Source: Bacteroidia bacterium (GTDB taxonomy: Bacteria > Bacteroidota > Bacteroidia > Cytophagales > Cyclobacteriaceae). From it: a stretch of 27,849 nucleotides of DNA. Below, piece by piece: positions 1-8,783 of the stretch. The DNA lies in contig JAENVX010000121.1 in NCBI GenBank assembly GCA_016650355.1, forward strand, positions 1 through 27,849, given 5' to 3'. The notes beneath the pieces were generated by a model. That model was given only the letters and a program-made list of their open reading frames with translations, had not been told where the DNA came from and made no database searches. Position 1 is the first letter of the stretch, and each line of letters starts with the position of its first letter. Position numbers and translations under genes: made by a program.

Positions 1-123
1 AAACTCGCCATCAAACCTTTGGTGTTGGTGTTTATCGTCAGTGCCTTTACGTATGTTTTGATTGAGCAGAGTATCATGAGTTGGTTGCCGACCTTTAATA
101 GTAAAGTTCTTCACCTGCCCTAA
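1..123 (+). CDS. MFS transporter, 3' end only, ends early
   Basis: Open from the first base to TAA at 121-123, giving the last 40 residues of a protein whose start is outside the window. The visible part is one hydrophobic helix (VLVFIVSAFTYVLIEQ) followed by SIMSWLPTFN. This arrangement resembles transmembrane helix 7 and its following loop in sugar-type or TsgA/FucP-like MFS transporters, where about 180 more residues (TM8-12) would be expected. No reading frame after the stop continues MFS-like sequence, because the next gene begins 11 bp later. It is therefore either a truncated transporter or a protein whose true C-terminus simply resembles TM7. The family call rests on 40 residues and is moderate at best. 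Confidence 0.5.
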   Translation, partial: KLAIKPLVLVFIVSAFTYVLIEQSIMSWLPTFNSKVLHLP

Positions 124-134
124 TTAGTTTTTTT

Positions 135-602
135 ATGATTACCGAATTTGATGCATTGTCTGAGTCTGAGGTAGAGCTGATGCATAAAGCGCCTATCTTG
201 GTTTGCATCATGGTTGCTGGTGCTGATAACCATATTGATCAGAGAGAAATGGAAGAGGCCATTAGTCTTGCAAAGAAAAAGAGTAAAAAACACAAGTCGT
301 TGTTGAAGGAGTATTATACTACTGTTGGAGAAGATTTCGAGGACAAAATTAAAATTATTGTTCAAGGTTTTCCTGTTGAAGCAGAGCAGCGTAATGTTTT
401 AATAATGAAAGAATTAGAACTTATTAATGTGATCCTACCTAAGGTAGAAAAATCTTTTGCTATACAGTTTTATGAAAGTCTCAGAGAAATTGCTCAAAAG
501 ATCGCAGAATCTTCAGGAGGAATGTTATGGATGAATTCTATTGGTGAAGAGGAAGCTAAATTTGTGAGTTTGCCGATGATTAAGAACCCGGCAATCTCAT
601 AA
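135..602 (+). CDS. TerB-like hypothetical protein
   Basis: A 155-residue soluble protein with no signal peptide or membrane helix. Around residues 24-45 the pattern VCIMVAGADNHIDQREMEEA matches the signature of TerB-like (tellurite-resistance co-chaperonin-like) domains, in which an acidic xADGxIxxxE turn joins two helices. The rest is predicted to be helical. TerB-like domains often accompany membrane-linked stress or signalling proteins, but no specific role can be read here. The gene starts 11 bp after the MFS stop and ends 4 bp before the rhomboid ATG, so the three are probably co-transcribed. A second TerB-like region occurs at the N-terminus of the ABC transporter at 18707. Confidence 0.7.
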   Translation: MITEFDALSESEVELMHKAPILVCIMVAGADNHIDQREMEEAISLAKKKSKKHKSLLKEYYTTVGEDFEDKIKIIVQGFPVEAEQRNVLIMKELELINVILPKVEKSFAIQFYESLREIAQKIAESSGGMLWMNSIGEEEAKFVSLPMIKNPAIS

Positions 603-606
603 AGGG

Positions 607-1176
607 ATGGCCCAGTCCGATAGCACTTTTTTTGGCAGTTCAGTAGTTCCATTCCGGCTGGTTTTTTTAATGTGGCTTGCCTTTAGCATTGAATTTTTTT
701 ATGGTATTGATCTTGGCTTTTTAGGAATTAAACCGAGATCATTAGCGGGCATCTTAGGAATCTTCACCTCACCGATGATTCATGGTGACTTGGCTCATCT
801 TATTTCTAATACACTTCCATTATTATTTCTGGGCTCTGTATTATTTTTCTTTTACGAACGAATAGGGAGGATCGTCTTTTTTCGATGTTATTTCTATACC
901 AATGTTCTTGTTTGGGTATTGAGCCCAAGAGTTTCATATCATATTGGCGCTAGTGGTTTGATTTATGGATTATCTGCATTTTTAATCTTCTTTGGTCTTT
1001 TAAGAAGAGACTTTGTTTCACTCTTAATATCCGTTGCTATTATTTTTATATACGGAGGAATTTTTTACGGCATATTGCCCACTGATCAACGGATTTCATG
1101 GGAGTCTCATTTGGCTGGCGCTTTGGTTGGAACTGTTACAGCTTTTAACTTGGCAGATAAAAAAAGAATAGGTTAA
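607..1176 (+). CDS. Rhomboid family intramembrane serine protease
   Basis: A 189-residue polytopic membrane protein. The diagnostic features are HLISN at residues 64-68 (the oxyanion-region HxxxN), GASGLIYG with the nucleophile Ser116, and the catalytic His168 in WESHLAGALVG in the last helix. These support an active Ser-His rhomboid that cleaves transmembrane substrates within the inner membrane. About six hydrophobic helices can be seen. The size is typical of small bacterial rhomboids, with no extra domain. The ATG follows the upstream stop by 4 bp. The stop TAA shares one base with the holA ATG (TAATG), which indicates translational coupling. Substrates cannot be deduced from context. Confidence 0.9.
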   Translation: MAQSDSTFFGSSVVPFRLVFLMWLAFSIEFFYGIDLGFLGIKPRSLAGILGIFTSPMIHGDLAHLISNTLPLLFLGSVLFFFYERIGRIVFFRCYFYTNVLVWVLSPRVSYHIGASGLIYGLSAFLIFFGLLRRDFVSLLISVAIIFIYGGIFYGILPTDQRISWESHLAGALVGTVTAFNLADKKRIG

Positions 1177-2198
1177 TGGATGCTGCAGCAAAGGAAATAC
1201 TAACAAAGTTAAAAGCAGGAAAATATGATCCTGTCTATGTTCTTCAAGGGGAGGAAACATTTTACATTGATTTGATTGCCGACTATATTGAAGCCCATGC
1301 TATACAAGAATCTGAACGAAGTTTTAATCAGGTAATTGCGTATGGAAAAGATTTGACCGTTGCAGCTATCCTAACAAATGCGAGAAGATTTCCTATGATG
1401 GCACCCCGTCAACTTGTTATAGTCCGGGAGGCTCAGGAAATTATTGATCTTCAGAAAGAAGTAGGGTCTAAGCTAATGCTGGACTATATAACCAAGCCCG
1501 TTCCTTCCACGATACTGGTGCTTTGTCATAAACACAAGACGCTTGACAAAAGGAAAGAATTAGGAAAGAAAATTGATAAATTAACTACCTCCGCAACGTT
1601 CAAGAAAACCTATGAGAACCAGTTGCCCCCATTTGTTTCAGAATACGTTAAAAACAATGGTTATGCCATTGATGAGGCTGCGGTTCGTATTTTATGTGAA
1701 TATGTTGGTAACGATTTAAACCGAATGGCAAATGAAATAGATAAGGTGTTGATAGTAGTGCCTGCAGGAGAATCGATTACTGCAGATAAGGTAATGAGCC
1801 AGGTTGGGATAAGTCGAGAGTACAATATTTTTGAGCTTCAAAAAGCGTTGATCCAAAAGGATTCTTTTGCGGCTGGCAAGATTGTCAACTATTTTGAAAG
1901 TAACACCAAGAAGAATCCTGCAATCCCACTAGTTGCATTTTTATATTCCTTCTTTAGTAAACTATTGGTTGCGTCTACAGCCTCCGATAGAAGTGAGAGT
2001 GGATTGGTTAGTTCGCTCAAAATCAGCCCTTACGCTGTTAGAGATTATAGTGCTGCTTTACAACGATATGATACCTTAAAGATATTGGAAAATATATCAA
2101 GCTTGAAGCAAGCCGACCTTAAACTAAAAGGTGTGAATTCAGGATCAGAAACTGAAGGACAAATTTTAAAAGAGTTAGTCTTTAAGCTTATGTATTGA
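1176..2198 (+). CDS. holA: DNA polymerase III subunit delta
   Basis: A 340-residue protein matching the delta subunit of the clamp loader. It begins with a short helix, then DPVYVLQGEETFYID, the characteristic N-terminal strand and P-loop-like region of HolA. It continues with helical AAA+-like lid features (AVRILCEYVGNDLNRMANEIDK) and a C-terminal helical collar domain with VGISREYNIFELQKAL, all standard landmarks of the family. Delta opens the beta sliding clamp during replication. Length is normal for the family. The start overlaps the rhomboid stop by one base. It appears to be the last gene of the upstream block, because a promoter-like element follows at 2327-2356. Confidence 0.93.
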   Translation: MDAAAKEILTKLKAGKYDPVYVLQGEETFYIDLIADYIEAHAIQESERSFNQVIAYGKDLTVAAILTNARRFPMMAPRQLVIVREAQEIIDLQKEVGSKLMLDYITKPVPSTILVLCHKHKTLDKRKELGKKIDKLTTSATFKKTYENQLPPFVSEYVKNNGYAIDEAAVRILCEYVGNDLNRMANEIDKVLIVVPAGESITADKVMSQVGISREYNIFELQKALIQKDSFAAGKIVNYFESNTKKNPAIPLVAFLYSFFSKLLVASTASDRSESGLVSSLKISPYAVRDYSAALQRYDTLKILENISSLKQADLKLKGVNSGSETEGQILKELVFKLMY

Positions 2199-2326
2199 GC
2201 AACTGAATATTTATTATTCCGTTTATTCAATTAATCGTAAGGCGCTACCTAATCCTTACCATTGAACGCCTAGCGAAAAAAAATGATCTTAGTCGTGAAT
2301 CCGCAGTATTGGGTTGTTGGGAATTA

Positions 2327-2356
2327 TTGATTATAGAGTTTTATTGATTATTTTTG
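2327..2356 (+). promoter_or_regulatory. Bacteroidota-type promoter for the TPR gene
   Basis: TTG at 2327-2329, a 19-bp spacer, then TATTTTTG at 2349-2356, an exact match to the TAnnTTTG -7 box of the Bacteroidota housekeeping sigma factor. Transcription would start near 2362. That is downstream of the possible TTG start at 2314 and about 95 bp upstream of the ATG at 2458, which supports the ATG as the true start. Confidence 0.55.
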
Positions 2357-2457
2357 AGTCCATGCAATTCATTTTTTTGACTACCGCATGGGATAAATTT
2401 TTTAAACTGAAGTCTGCAATTTTATTAAGATTTCGTAGTTCTATCAAAAAACCTTTA

Positions 2458-5400
2458 ATGAAGAGGATAACCTTCTTAGTCATCTGCTTTGTTTTTTCCG
2501 TCAGTGTATTTTCCCAAGACTTATTATCTCAAACTAAGTCTGAACGCCTTTTTAGTAGTGGTATTACCTTGATGGAACACGGAGAATACGGAGCAGCGCG
2601 AGTTGCCTTCTCCGAATTTTTATCCACTTCACTTCAGCAAGATTTGAAAAGGGGGGATGCTGAATACTATAAGGCTTTCTGTGCGGTGAATTTATTTCAA
2701 CCTGATGGCGAAAAACTAATCGAAAATTTCATTGCTCAAAATGATAATCATCCGAGATCAACCACTGCCTATTTCGATCTGGCAAATTTCTATTATACCG
2801 AAAAGAATTATGTGAAGGCATCAAGCTATTTTGCTAAGACTGATCTCATTGCCCTTAGCGCAGAACAGCAAAATTCTGGTCGCTTCAAATGGGGTTATAG
2901 TTTATTCAACCAAAGGAAATTGAAAGATGCTTTGGATGAATTTAATTTTATTAAAACACAGGGCGGACAATATGGTCCAGCCTCAAGCTACTATGCAGGT
3001 TTTATAGAATACAGTCAGGCAGAATATGATATTGCCCTTACTGATTTACAGCGTGCAGAGCAAAGCCCAGCCTATTCCTCAATCGTTCCATATTTGGTGG
3101 CCAATCTTTACTATAAGCAGAGGAATTACGACCAGCTTTTGAGTTATGTGTCCGCTGTTAAGTCGATAGAGAACTTGGCGAACCAGGACGAGATTTCATT
3201 ACTTTCAGCGGAAGCAAACTTTAAAAAATCAGATTATCAAAATGCGCTTGAAGGTTATCAGGAGTATTTGGAAGACAGAAAAGGGAGCATTGATAAAGGA
3301 GTTTTATTTCGAGCTGGCTATTCCGCTTTTTCAGTGGGTGAAGATGATGCCGCGTTGGATTGGTTGAAACAATCTGCTTTGGATAATGACTCGATCGGAT
3401 ACTATTCATCTTATTTTCTAGGGTCTCTTTATTTGAAAATGAATCAAAAGACATTGGCTATTACAGCATTTGAGAATGCGCGCAATTTTAAATCTGACAA
3501 GAGAATAGTAGAGGAGAGCACTTTTCAAGCGGCAAAGTTATCCTATGATCTTTTGCTTCCCGATAAGGCAATCACTGAGTTTGAAAAATTTGTTAGTGAT
3601 TTTCCGGCAAGTGTTCATGCAACAGAAGTGAAGGAATTATTGTCGCATGCATACCTAAATGCAAATAATTATAACAAAGCAATTGAATACATAGAGTCTT
3701 TTCCCAAACGAAATCAAAATCTAGATAGAGCTTACCAAAAAGCTACGCTTCTTAAGGGTATTGAATTGTTCAATATGGAAGATTATCCTAATGCTGTTCA
3801 TTTATTTGAAAAATCACTATTATTTCCAATTGATCAGAAATATGTTGCAGAAGCAAGTTTTTGGTGTGGAGAATCTTACTCAATAGGAAAAAAATATGAG
3901 CAGGCTGCTGTGCATTACCTTACGATTATTGGCTTAACTAAATTTCAAGATATTGAAATTATTACTAAAACTCGTTATGGATTGGGCTATAGCTACTTTA
4001 ATCTGTATCAATATGATCGTGCACTTATAAGTTTTAGAGAGTTTGTTAATAAGTCGACTAAGGCCAATCCTAACTATGTGGATGGAATCATCCGACTTGG
4101 AGATTGCTACTATGTTACCAAATCATATCCTGATGCTCTGTCAAATTATAGAAGAGCAATACAGCTCAATTCCGTTGATCGAGATTATGCTCATTTGCAA
4201 ACTGGAAATATACTAGCAATTCAACGAAAGTATGTGGAAGCAGCGGGAGAGTTAGAGCAGGTCATTAAGAATTATCCGCAATCAAGATTTATTGATGAAG
4301 CAATGTTCAAAAGATCAGAGCTTGATTTTGAGCAAGGAAATTATTTAGCTTCCGTGTCAGGTTATACAAAGTTGATCAATACCGGCAAATCTTCTCGGTT
4401 TTTGCCGTATGGATATTTGCGCAGGGCAGCGTCCTATTATAACCTCAAGGATTACAATAAGACCTCCAATGACTATATCGCCATAATTGATCAATTCCCT
4501 GCCCATCCACTTACCAACGATGTTCTCTTGCCATTGCAGGAGGCATTAAATCTGGCCGGTCGCGCGGGAGAGTTTGACGAATACATGTCCCAGTTTAAAA
4601 CAGCCAACCCAGGAGCTAAGGGTATTGAAATCGTAGAGTTTGAATCCGCTAAAACATTGTACTTCAATCAGGATTATCCAAAGGCAATTGCAAGTTTTGG
4701 TAGCTATGTTGTTTCCTACCCGGATAGCCCTCGATTGACAGAGGCAGAGTATTATCAAGCAGAATCATTTTATCGACTAAAAGATATACCCAAGGCTCTA
4801 GAGATTTATTACAGGCTAAAGACAGATCAAACATTTCTTTTTGCGAGTAGGGTAACCGCCCGGATTGCAGAGTTGGAATTCAAACAAGGTCGATTTGAAA
4901 AGGCAATTCCTGAATTTCATAGGTTGGCTAAGATTGCCGCCAATAAGAAGGAACAGTACAATGCCTGGTCTGGTTTAATGGAGTCTCACTATTTTCTTGC
5001 CCAGTACGATTCGGCTTTTTTTTATGCGCAAGAAATTATCAAGAACGGAAATGTAAATGCGAGTGCACAAAATAAGGCATCGGTGTTCATAGGTAAATCA
5101 GCAATGGCCAAGGGAGACTATGACGCAGCTAAAGATGAATTTATCAATACGTTGAATACTGCGCAGGATGAATACGGGGCGGAAGCAAAATATTTATTGG
5201 CCGAAATATTTTACCTGAACAAAGACCATAAACAGTCCAACGAAACTCTGGTGGATCTTAAAAGCTCTTTTTCAGCGTATACTTATTGGGTAGGAAAAGC
5301 ATTCCTTCTGATGGCTGATAACTATAAAGCCATGGGAGAGATTTTTCAGGCAAAAGGTACTTTGAAATCATTGATTGAGAATTTCCCACTTCAACATATA

Positions 5401-5499
5401 AAAGATCAGGCAGAAGGCCGCTTGAAAAAGATAGAAGAGGCAGAGCTTAAGAAGCAAAGTGAATTGAACATTGACACAACCAATAATCAAAGAAATTGA
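2458..5499 (+). CDS. Large secreted tetratricopeptide repeat protein
   Basis: A 1013-residue protein starting at ATG 2458. The frame is open upstream to TTG 2314, but the ATG begins a textbook Sec signal (MKRITFLVICFVFSVSVFSQ, probable cleavage after SQ), and the promoter box lies between the two. The mature chain is a long series of about 35-residue helical hairpins with A/G-Y-x6-A-x2-F patterns (for example YQNALEGYQEYLEDRKG, YPKAIASFGSYVVSYP), that is TPR/Sel1-like repeats over nearly the whole length. The C-terminus is Lys/Glu-rich. No catalytic motif is visible. It is expected in the periplasm, perhaps bound to the outer membrane, as a scaffold. Its stop overlaps the start of the barrel gene (TGATG), implying a coupled pair. 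Function is inferred from context only. Confidence 0.85.
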   Translation: MKRITFLVICFVFSVSVFSQDLLSQTKSERLFSSGITLMEHGEYGAARVAFSEFLSTSLQQDLKRGDAEYYKAFCAVNLFQPDGEKLIENFIAQNDNHPRSTTAYFDLANFYYTEKNYVKASSYFAKTDLIALSAEQQNSGRFKWGYSLFNQRKLKDALDEFNFIKTQGGQYGPASSYYAGFIEYSQAEYDIALTDLQRAEQSPAYSSIVPYLVANLYYKQRNYDQLLSYVSAVKSIENLANQDEISLLSAEANFKKSDYQNALEGYQEYLEDRKGSIDKGVLFRAGYSAFSVGEDDAALDWLKQSALDNDSIGYYSSYFLGSLYLKMNQKTLAITAFENARNFKSDKRIVEESTFQAAKLSYDLLLPDKAITEFEKFVSDFPASVHATEVKELLSHAYLNANNYNKAIEYIESFPKRNQNLDRAYQKATLLKGIELFNMEDYPNAVHLFEKSLLFPIDQKYVAEASFWCGESYSIGKKYEQAAVHYLTIIGLTKFQDIEIITKTRYGLGYSYFNLYQYDRALISFREFVNKSTKANPNYVDGIIRLGDCYYVTKSYPDALSNYRRAIQLNSVDRDYAHLQTGNILAIQRKYVEAAGELEQVIKNYPQSRFIDEAMFKRSELDFEQGNYLASVSGYTKLINTGKSSRFLPYGYLRRAASYYNLKDYNKTSNDYIAIIDQFPAHPLTNDVLLPLQEALNLAGRAGEFDEYMSQFKTANPGAKGIEIVEFESAKTLYFNQDYPKAIASFGSYVVSYPDSPRLTEAEYYQAESFYRLKDIPKALEIYYRLKTDQTFLFASRVTARIAELEFKQGRFEKAIPEFHRLAKIAANKKEQYNAWSGLMESHYFLAQYDSAFFYAQEIIKNGNVNASAQNKASVFIGKSAMAKGDYDAAKDEFINTLNTAQDEYGAEAKYLLAEIFYLNKDHKQSNETLVDLKSSFSAYTYWVGKAFLLMADNYKAMGEIFQAKGTLKSLIENFPLQHIKDQAEGRLKKIEEAELKKQSELNIDTTNNQRN

Positions 5500-7181
5500 T
5501 GGATCAATTTGTGCAATATAGTAGGTGGCCGAGTATCTTAATTGGTTTTTTACTCATGTTGATTCCTTATGCAGGAATTGCTCAGGAACAATGGGAAAGT
5601 GAGGGAGAAATTGAAAATGTAGAGATCGAGATTTTAAAAGAGCGACAAATAGTTTTGCCAAGAGCAATTCGAAACTTTGAAAAGGTGCCACCAAGACCTA
5701 TTGAACCTATTGATCCCGAAATCACCTACGAGTTTACTAATTTGAGATTCAATGTGTCTGAATATAATCCACAAATTCGACCCTTGAAGTTAAAAACAGA
5801 AGAATTGAGTAAAATTTACGGCAACTATTTAAGTGCTGGTTTTGGTAACTACGCTTCCCCTTATTTGGAGGCCTGGTTCAACACCAAGCGAGATAAAAAT
5901 AAGTCTTACGGAGCCCATATCTACCACCAAAGCTTTGGCAAGGGACCAGTTGACGACAAGAATTCGGCTAGTACAAATTCAACTATTTCTGTTTTCGGAA
6001 AGTCTTATACTAAAACATTAGCTAGCGGTGGATTCATAAACTATGAAAATATTGGAGGATATTTTTATGGCTATAGGCCCACTACCGTTGAATTGGACAG
6101 GGAAAATTTTAAACAGTCGTACAATATTAGCAAAGTTGGGGTGGAAATTGAAAACGTTAAACCTTCAGATTTTAATTTTGATTTTAAGGCTGGGTTTAGT
6201 TACCTGGATGACTATTACAAAGCAAAGGAAAGCGAGGTAGCACTTAATTTTAAAAGTGATTATTCTATTTCAGAAACAAGTAAAATCGATTTTGCAGCAG
6301 ACTATTTTCTTGTCGCGCGTAAAGATTCCCTTAGAGATGCAGCCCCTAGGCACTTGCTTAAGGTTAGACCAGCGTATACGTTTGAAGCAATCGATAAACT
6401 TTGGTTGACCATAGGATTAAATACAGCAATTGAGAATGATACCCTTGGGAATGCTAAGTCATTTCATGTATATCCTAACCTTAAAGCAAACTATAAACTG
6501 GGTGAATCAGTTGATGCTTATGTTGGAGTAACCGGGGATATGGACAAGGTTTCCCTTCATACCCTATCAGGTGAGAATTTATGGGTGAATAAAAATCTTG
6601 ACATCTTTCATACAAATAGATCAATTGATTTTTTTGGAGGAATAAAAGGAAAGATTGGGAGGAAGGCTGGCTTTGGAGCGGGTTTTTCTTATGCCAATCT
6701 AAAGGGACTTTATTTTTATCAGAATTCAAATATTAACCGCACAAAGTTTAACGTCATTTACGACAATGGCAATACACAACGCACGAATTTTTTCGCTGAA
6801 TTAAATATTACACATGCAGAATTCGTCAAGGTAAATTTGCGAGGCGATTATTTCAATTATTCTACGGATGAGCTTTTGGAGGCTTACCACCGGCCAACGT
6901 ATCGGGCTACATTAAATACTTCTTCCAACATATATAAAAAGTTACTTTTAAATATTGATTTCATTGCGCAAGGCGGGTCGAAGGCATTCGATTCAGAAAC
7001 ATTGAAAATAGTGGAGCTATCGCCTGCCCTTGATCTTAATGTTAAGGTAGATTATTTTGTATCAAAACAGTTTTCGGTATTTCTAAAATTGAATAATCTG
7101 TTATCAACTGAGTATCAGGTTTATTTGAATTATCCAGTGCGAGGTTTTCAAGCGATGGGGGGCATTAGCTGGAGTTTCTAG
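5499..7181 (+). CDS. Outer-membrane beta-barrel, TonB-receptor-like without plug
   Basis: A 560-residue protein starting at ATG 5499, which shares its A with the TPR gene's TGA. A signal peptide runs to about residue 29 (GIAQ). A periplasmic stretch of about 80 residues rich in Glu, Pro and Arg follows, then roughly 450 residues of alternating amphipathic strands and aromatic girdles ending in GGISWSF, as in beta barrels with a terminal aromatic residue. The C-terminal pattern (FSVFLKLNNLLSTEYQVYLNYPVRG) resembles TonB-dependent receptor barrels. The length leaves no room for a normal plug domain of about 130 residues. The N-terminal segment might carry a TonB-box-like or partner-binding site, but none is certain. 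Pairing with the TPR protein and the downstream ExbB/ExbD/TonB genes suggests an energised outer-membrane function. Confidence 0.8.
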   Translation: MDQFVQYSRWPSILIGFLLMLIPYAGIAQEQWESEGEIENVEIEILKERQIVLPRAIRNFEKVPPRPIEPIDPEITYEFTNLRFNVSEYNPQIRPLKLKTEELSKIYGNYLSAGFGNYASPYLEAWFNTKRDKNKSYGAHIYHQSFGKGPVDDKNSASTNSTISVFGKSYTKTLASGGFINYENIGGYFYGYRPTTVELDRENFKQSYNISKVGVEIENVKPSDFNFDFKAGFSYLDDYYKAKESEVALNFKSDYSISETSKIDFAADYFLVARKDSLRDAAPRHLLKVRPAYTFEAIDKLWLTIGLNTAIENDTLGNAKSFHVYPNLKANYKLGESVDAYVGVTGDMDKVSLHTLSGENLWVNKNLDIFHTNRSIDFFGGIKGKIGRKAGFGAGFSYANLKGLYFYQNSNINRTKFNVIYDNGNTQRTNFFAELNITHAEFVKVNLRGDYFNYSTDELLEAYHRPTYRATLNTSSNIYKKLLLNIDFIAQGGSKAFDSETLKIVELSPALDLNVKVDYFVSKQFSVFLKLNNLLSTEYQVYLNYPVRGFQAMGGISWSF

Positions 7182-7189
7182 TGCTATTA

Positions 7190-7214
7190 TTTGAAGAAAT
7201 TTAGGTTATTTTTG
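7190..7214 (+). promoter_or_regulatory. Possible promoter for the SPOR gene
   Basis: TATTTTTG at 7207-7214 is an exact TAnnTTTG -7 box, 25 bp before the ATG at 7240. A TTTG at 7190-7193 lies upstream, but the 13-bp spacer is shorter than the usual 19-21 bp, so the -33 element is doubtful. Confidence 0.35.
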
Positions 7215-7239
7215 TATTACACCCGTAAAAACCAAACCG

Positions 7240-7986
7240 ATGGCTAAGCGCAAAAAGACTAACGAAGATCTTCCCGATGAAAACATTGAGAACACCAATG
7301 ACTCCGATAACTTCGGTTTACCGGATATCGAGTACAAGCCAATAGATAGGGCAGAAGGTGGTTCACAGGATTTAGCTGAGGAGCAAATTGTTTCGGAACC
7401 TGAGCAACAAGATTCTGATTCGAGAATAAGTCAATCGGAAGATCAATCAAGCGGAGAGCAGGGCTACGTGTATACTCCACCAGCTGAAGAAAAATCGAAG
7501 GCGCCAATAATTATCGGTCTTGTGATAACTGCGGTAGTAGTAATTGCAGGATTTTTGATCTATAATTTTGTTTATAAGCCAAAAGTTGAAAAGGAAAAGC
7601 AAGAGCAGCTGGCCAAGGTAGCAGCGGCTAAAAAGGCAGCAGATGCCGCAAGGTTGGCAAAAGAAAAGGCCGAGGCTGAACGCCTTCAAAGAGAAGCAGA
7701 CGAAGCTGCAAAAGCACTGCCTGTAGACGGAACTATTGAGATACTAACTGGTCGAACCAGGCGTTATTATGTTGTCATCACCAGTTCCATTGATGCGGAT
7801 CTTAGCATGGATTATGCGAAGAAGTTAAGTGCTAAAGGAGTAAGTACTAAAATTATTCCGCCCTTTGGGAAATGGAAATTCAATCGGTTGTCGATTGGCG
7901 ACTACGATACTTTTGCGTTGGCTCAAACAAATGCTGATGTTGCGAAAGCAGAATATGGCGATGGCGTATGGGTGATAAAGTATTGA
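7240..7986 (+). CDS. Membrane-anchored SPOR-domain protein with TolA-like stalk
   Basis: A 248-residue bitopic protein. Residues 1-88 are a highly acidic, Ser/Gln/Glu-rich cytoplasmic tail of unknown fold. Residues about 89-110 form one transmembrane helix (PIIIGLVITAVVVIAGFLIY). Residues about 113-160 are an Ala/Lys/Glu coiled coil resembling the TolA stalk. Residues about 170-248 form a SPOR domain (RRYYVVITSSIDADLSMDYA, then SIGDYDTFALAQTNADV, ending GVWVIKY). SPOR domains bind denuded peptidoglycan at septa. The layout puts the SPOR domain in the periplasm. It lies between the barrel gene and the ExbB/ExbD/TonB genes, so it may tether that system to the wall. It has its own possible -7 box upstream. 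Confidence 0.85.
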   Translation: MAKRKKTNEDLPDENIENTNDSDNFGLPDIEYKPIDRAEGGSQDLAEEQIVSEPEQQDSDSRISQSEDQSSGEQGYVYTPPAEEKSKAPIIIGLVITAVVVIAGFLIYNFVYKPKVEKEKQEQLAKVAAAKKAADAARLAKEKAEAERLQREADEAAKALPVDGTIEILTGRTRRYYVVITSSIDADLSMDYAKKLSAKGVSTKIIPPFGKWKFNRLSIGDYDTFALAQTNADVAKAEYGDGVWVIKY

Positions 7987-8013
7987 GCAAGATTTTAATA
8001 ATTAATTCACAAA

Positions 8014-8092
8014 GGCCTCAAGCAACTGAACTACTAGCCTCAAGTTAGACAAATTATGCTTGAAGCTTGTGGCCAGAAGCTTGGAGCTAATA
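8014..8092. repeat. Heptad-periodic imperfect inverted repeat
   Basis: The 131-bp gap between the SPOR and ExbB-like genes carries a quasi-periodic 7-bp repeat: GCTTGAA, GCTTGTG, GCCAGAA, GCTTGGA, GCTAATA at 8058-8092. Related sequence in the opposite sense lies just upstream, with GCCTCAAG at 8015-8022 and again at 8037-8044. TCAAGCA (8018-8024) pairs with TGCTTGA (8057-8063), and GGCC (8014-8017) with GGCC (8071-8074), so the RNA could form a long irregular hairpin. It is not a classic terminator because no U-tract follows. Confidence 0.6.
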
Positions 8093-8117
8093 ATGACCTT
8101 ATATTTTTTAAACTACT

Positions 8118-8783
8118 ATGATATTAGCTCAGATTATTACTAACCAAGAAATACCAACTGATCAGGCGATATCAGTTTGGGAGTTGGCCAAGGCGGGGGG
8201 AGTGCTTATGATCCCAATTGTGTTAGCTTCCTTTATAGCGATTTACATATTCGTGGAAAGAATTCTCACCATCAATAGAGCAAACCAAAGTCCAGATGTC
8301 TTCATGGGAAAAATTAAAGATCTGGTATTAAAAGGTGATATGAATGGAGCTAGAATATTGTGTGCTCAATTTGATACGCCCGTAGCGAGAATGATTGAAA
8401 AGGGTGTTTCGCGAATTGGTAGCCCGTTAAAAAATATTGAAGCCTCGATAGAAAACGTTGCGAAAATTGAGCTATTCAAATTAGAAAAAAACTTATCTGT
8501 TATTGCTACTGTTTCTGGGGCTGCGCCCATGATGGGATTTTTGGGAACCGTAATAGGTATGGTACAGGCTTTTATTTCCATTGCTCAGGAGGAAGGCTCT
8601 GTGAGCCCCAAACTTCTTGCGGATGGTATTTACACAGCCATGATCACTACGGTTGCTGGGTTGATTGTAGGCATCATTGCGTACTTAGGGTATAACTACC
8701 TTGTGACGAGAGTATCCAAGGTTGTACATAAAATGGAATATTCGTCAATTGAGTTTATTGACCTGCTCCAGGAACCGCGGTAG
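8118..8783 (+). CDS. MotA/TolQ/ExbB family proton channel
   Basis: A 221-residue inner-membrane protein with three helices at about residues 29-51, 127-152 and 172-197. The family core is present: GAAPMMGFLGTVIGMVQAF at 134-152, then DGIYTAMITTVAGLIVGI at 169-186, including the conserved pore threonines. These proteins form a pentamer around an ExbD/TolR dimer and use proton flow to drive TonB or TolA. Length is close to ExbB. It starts 131 bp after the SPOR gene; a degenerate -7-like TATATTTT lies at 8100-8107. The ExbD-like gene begins 4 bp after its stop. Sequence alone does not decide ExbB versus TolQ; the downstream TonB-like gene favours ExbB. Confidence 0.92.
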   Translation: MILAQIITNQEIPTDQAISVWELAKAGGVLMIPIVLASFIAIYIFVERILTINRANQSPDVFMGKIKDLVLKGDMNGARILCAQFDTPVARMIEKGVSRIGSPLKNIEASIENVAKIELFKLEKNLSVIATVSGAAPMMGFLGTVIGMVQAFISIAQEEGSVSPKLLADGIYTAMITTVAGLIVGIIAYLGYNYLVTRVSKVVHKMEYSSIEFIDLLQEPR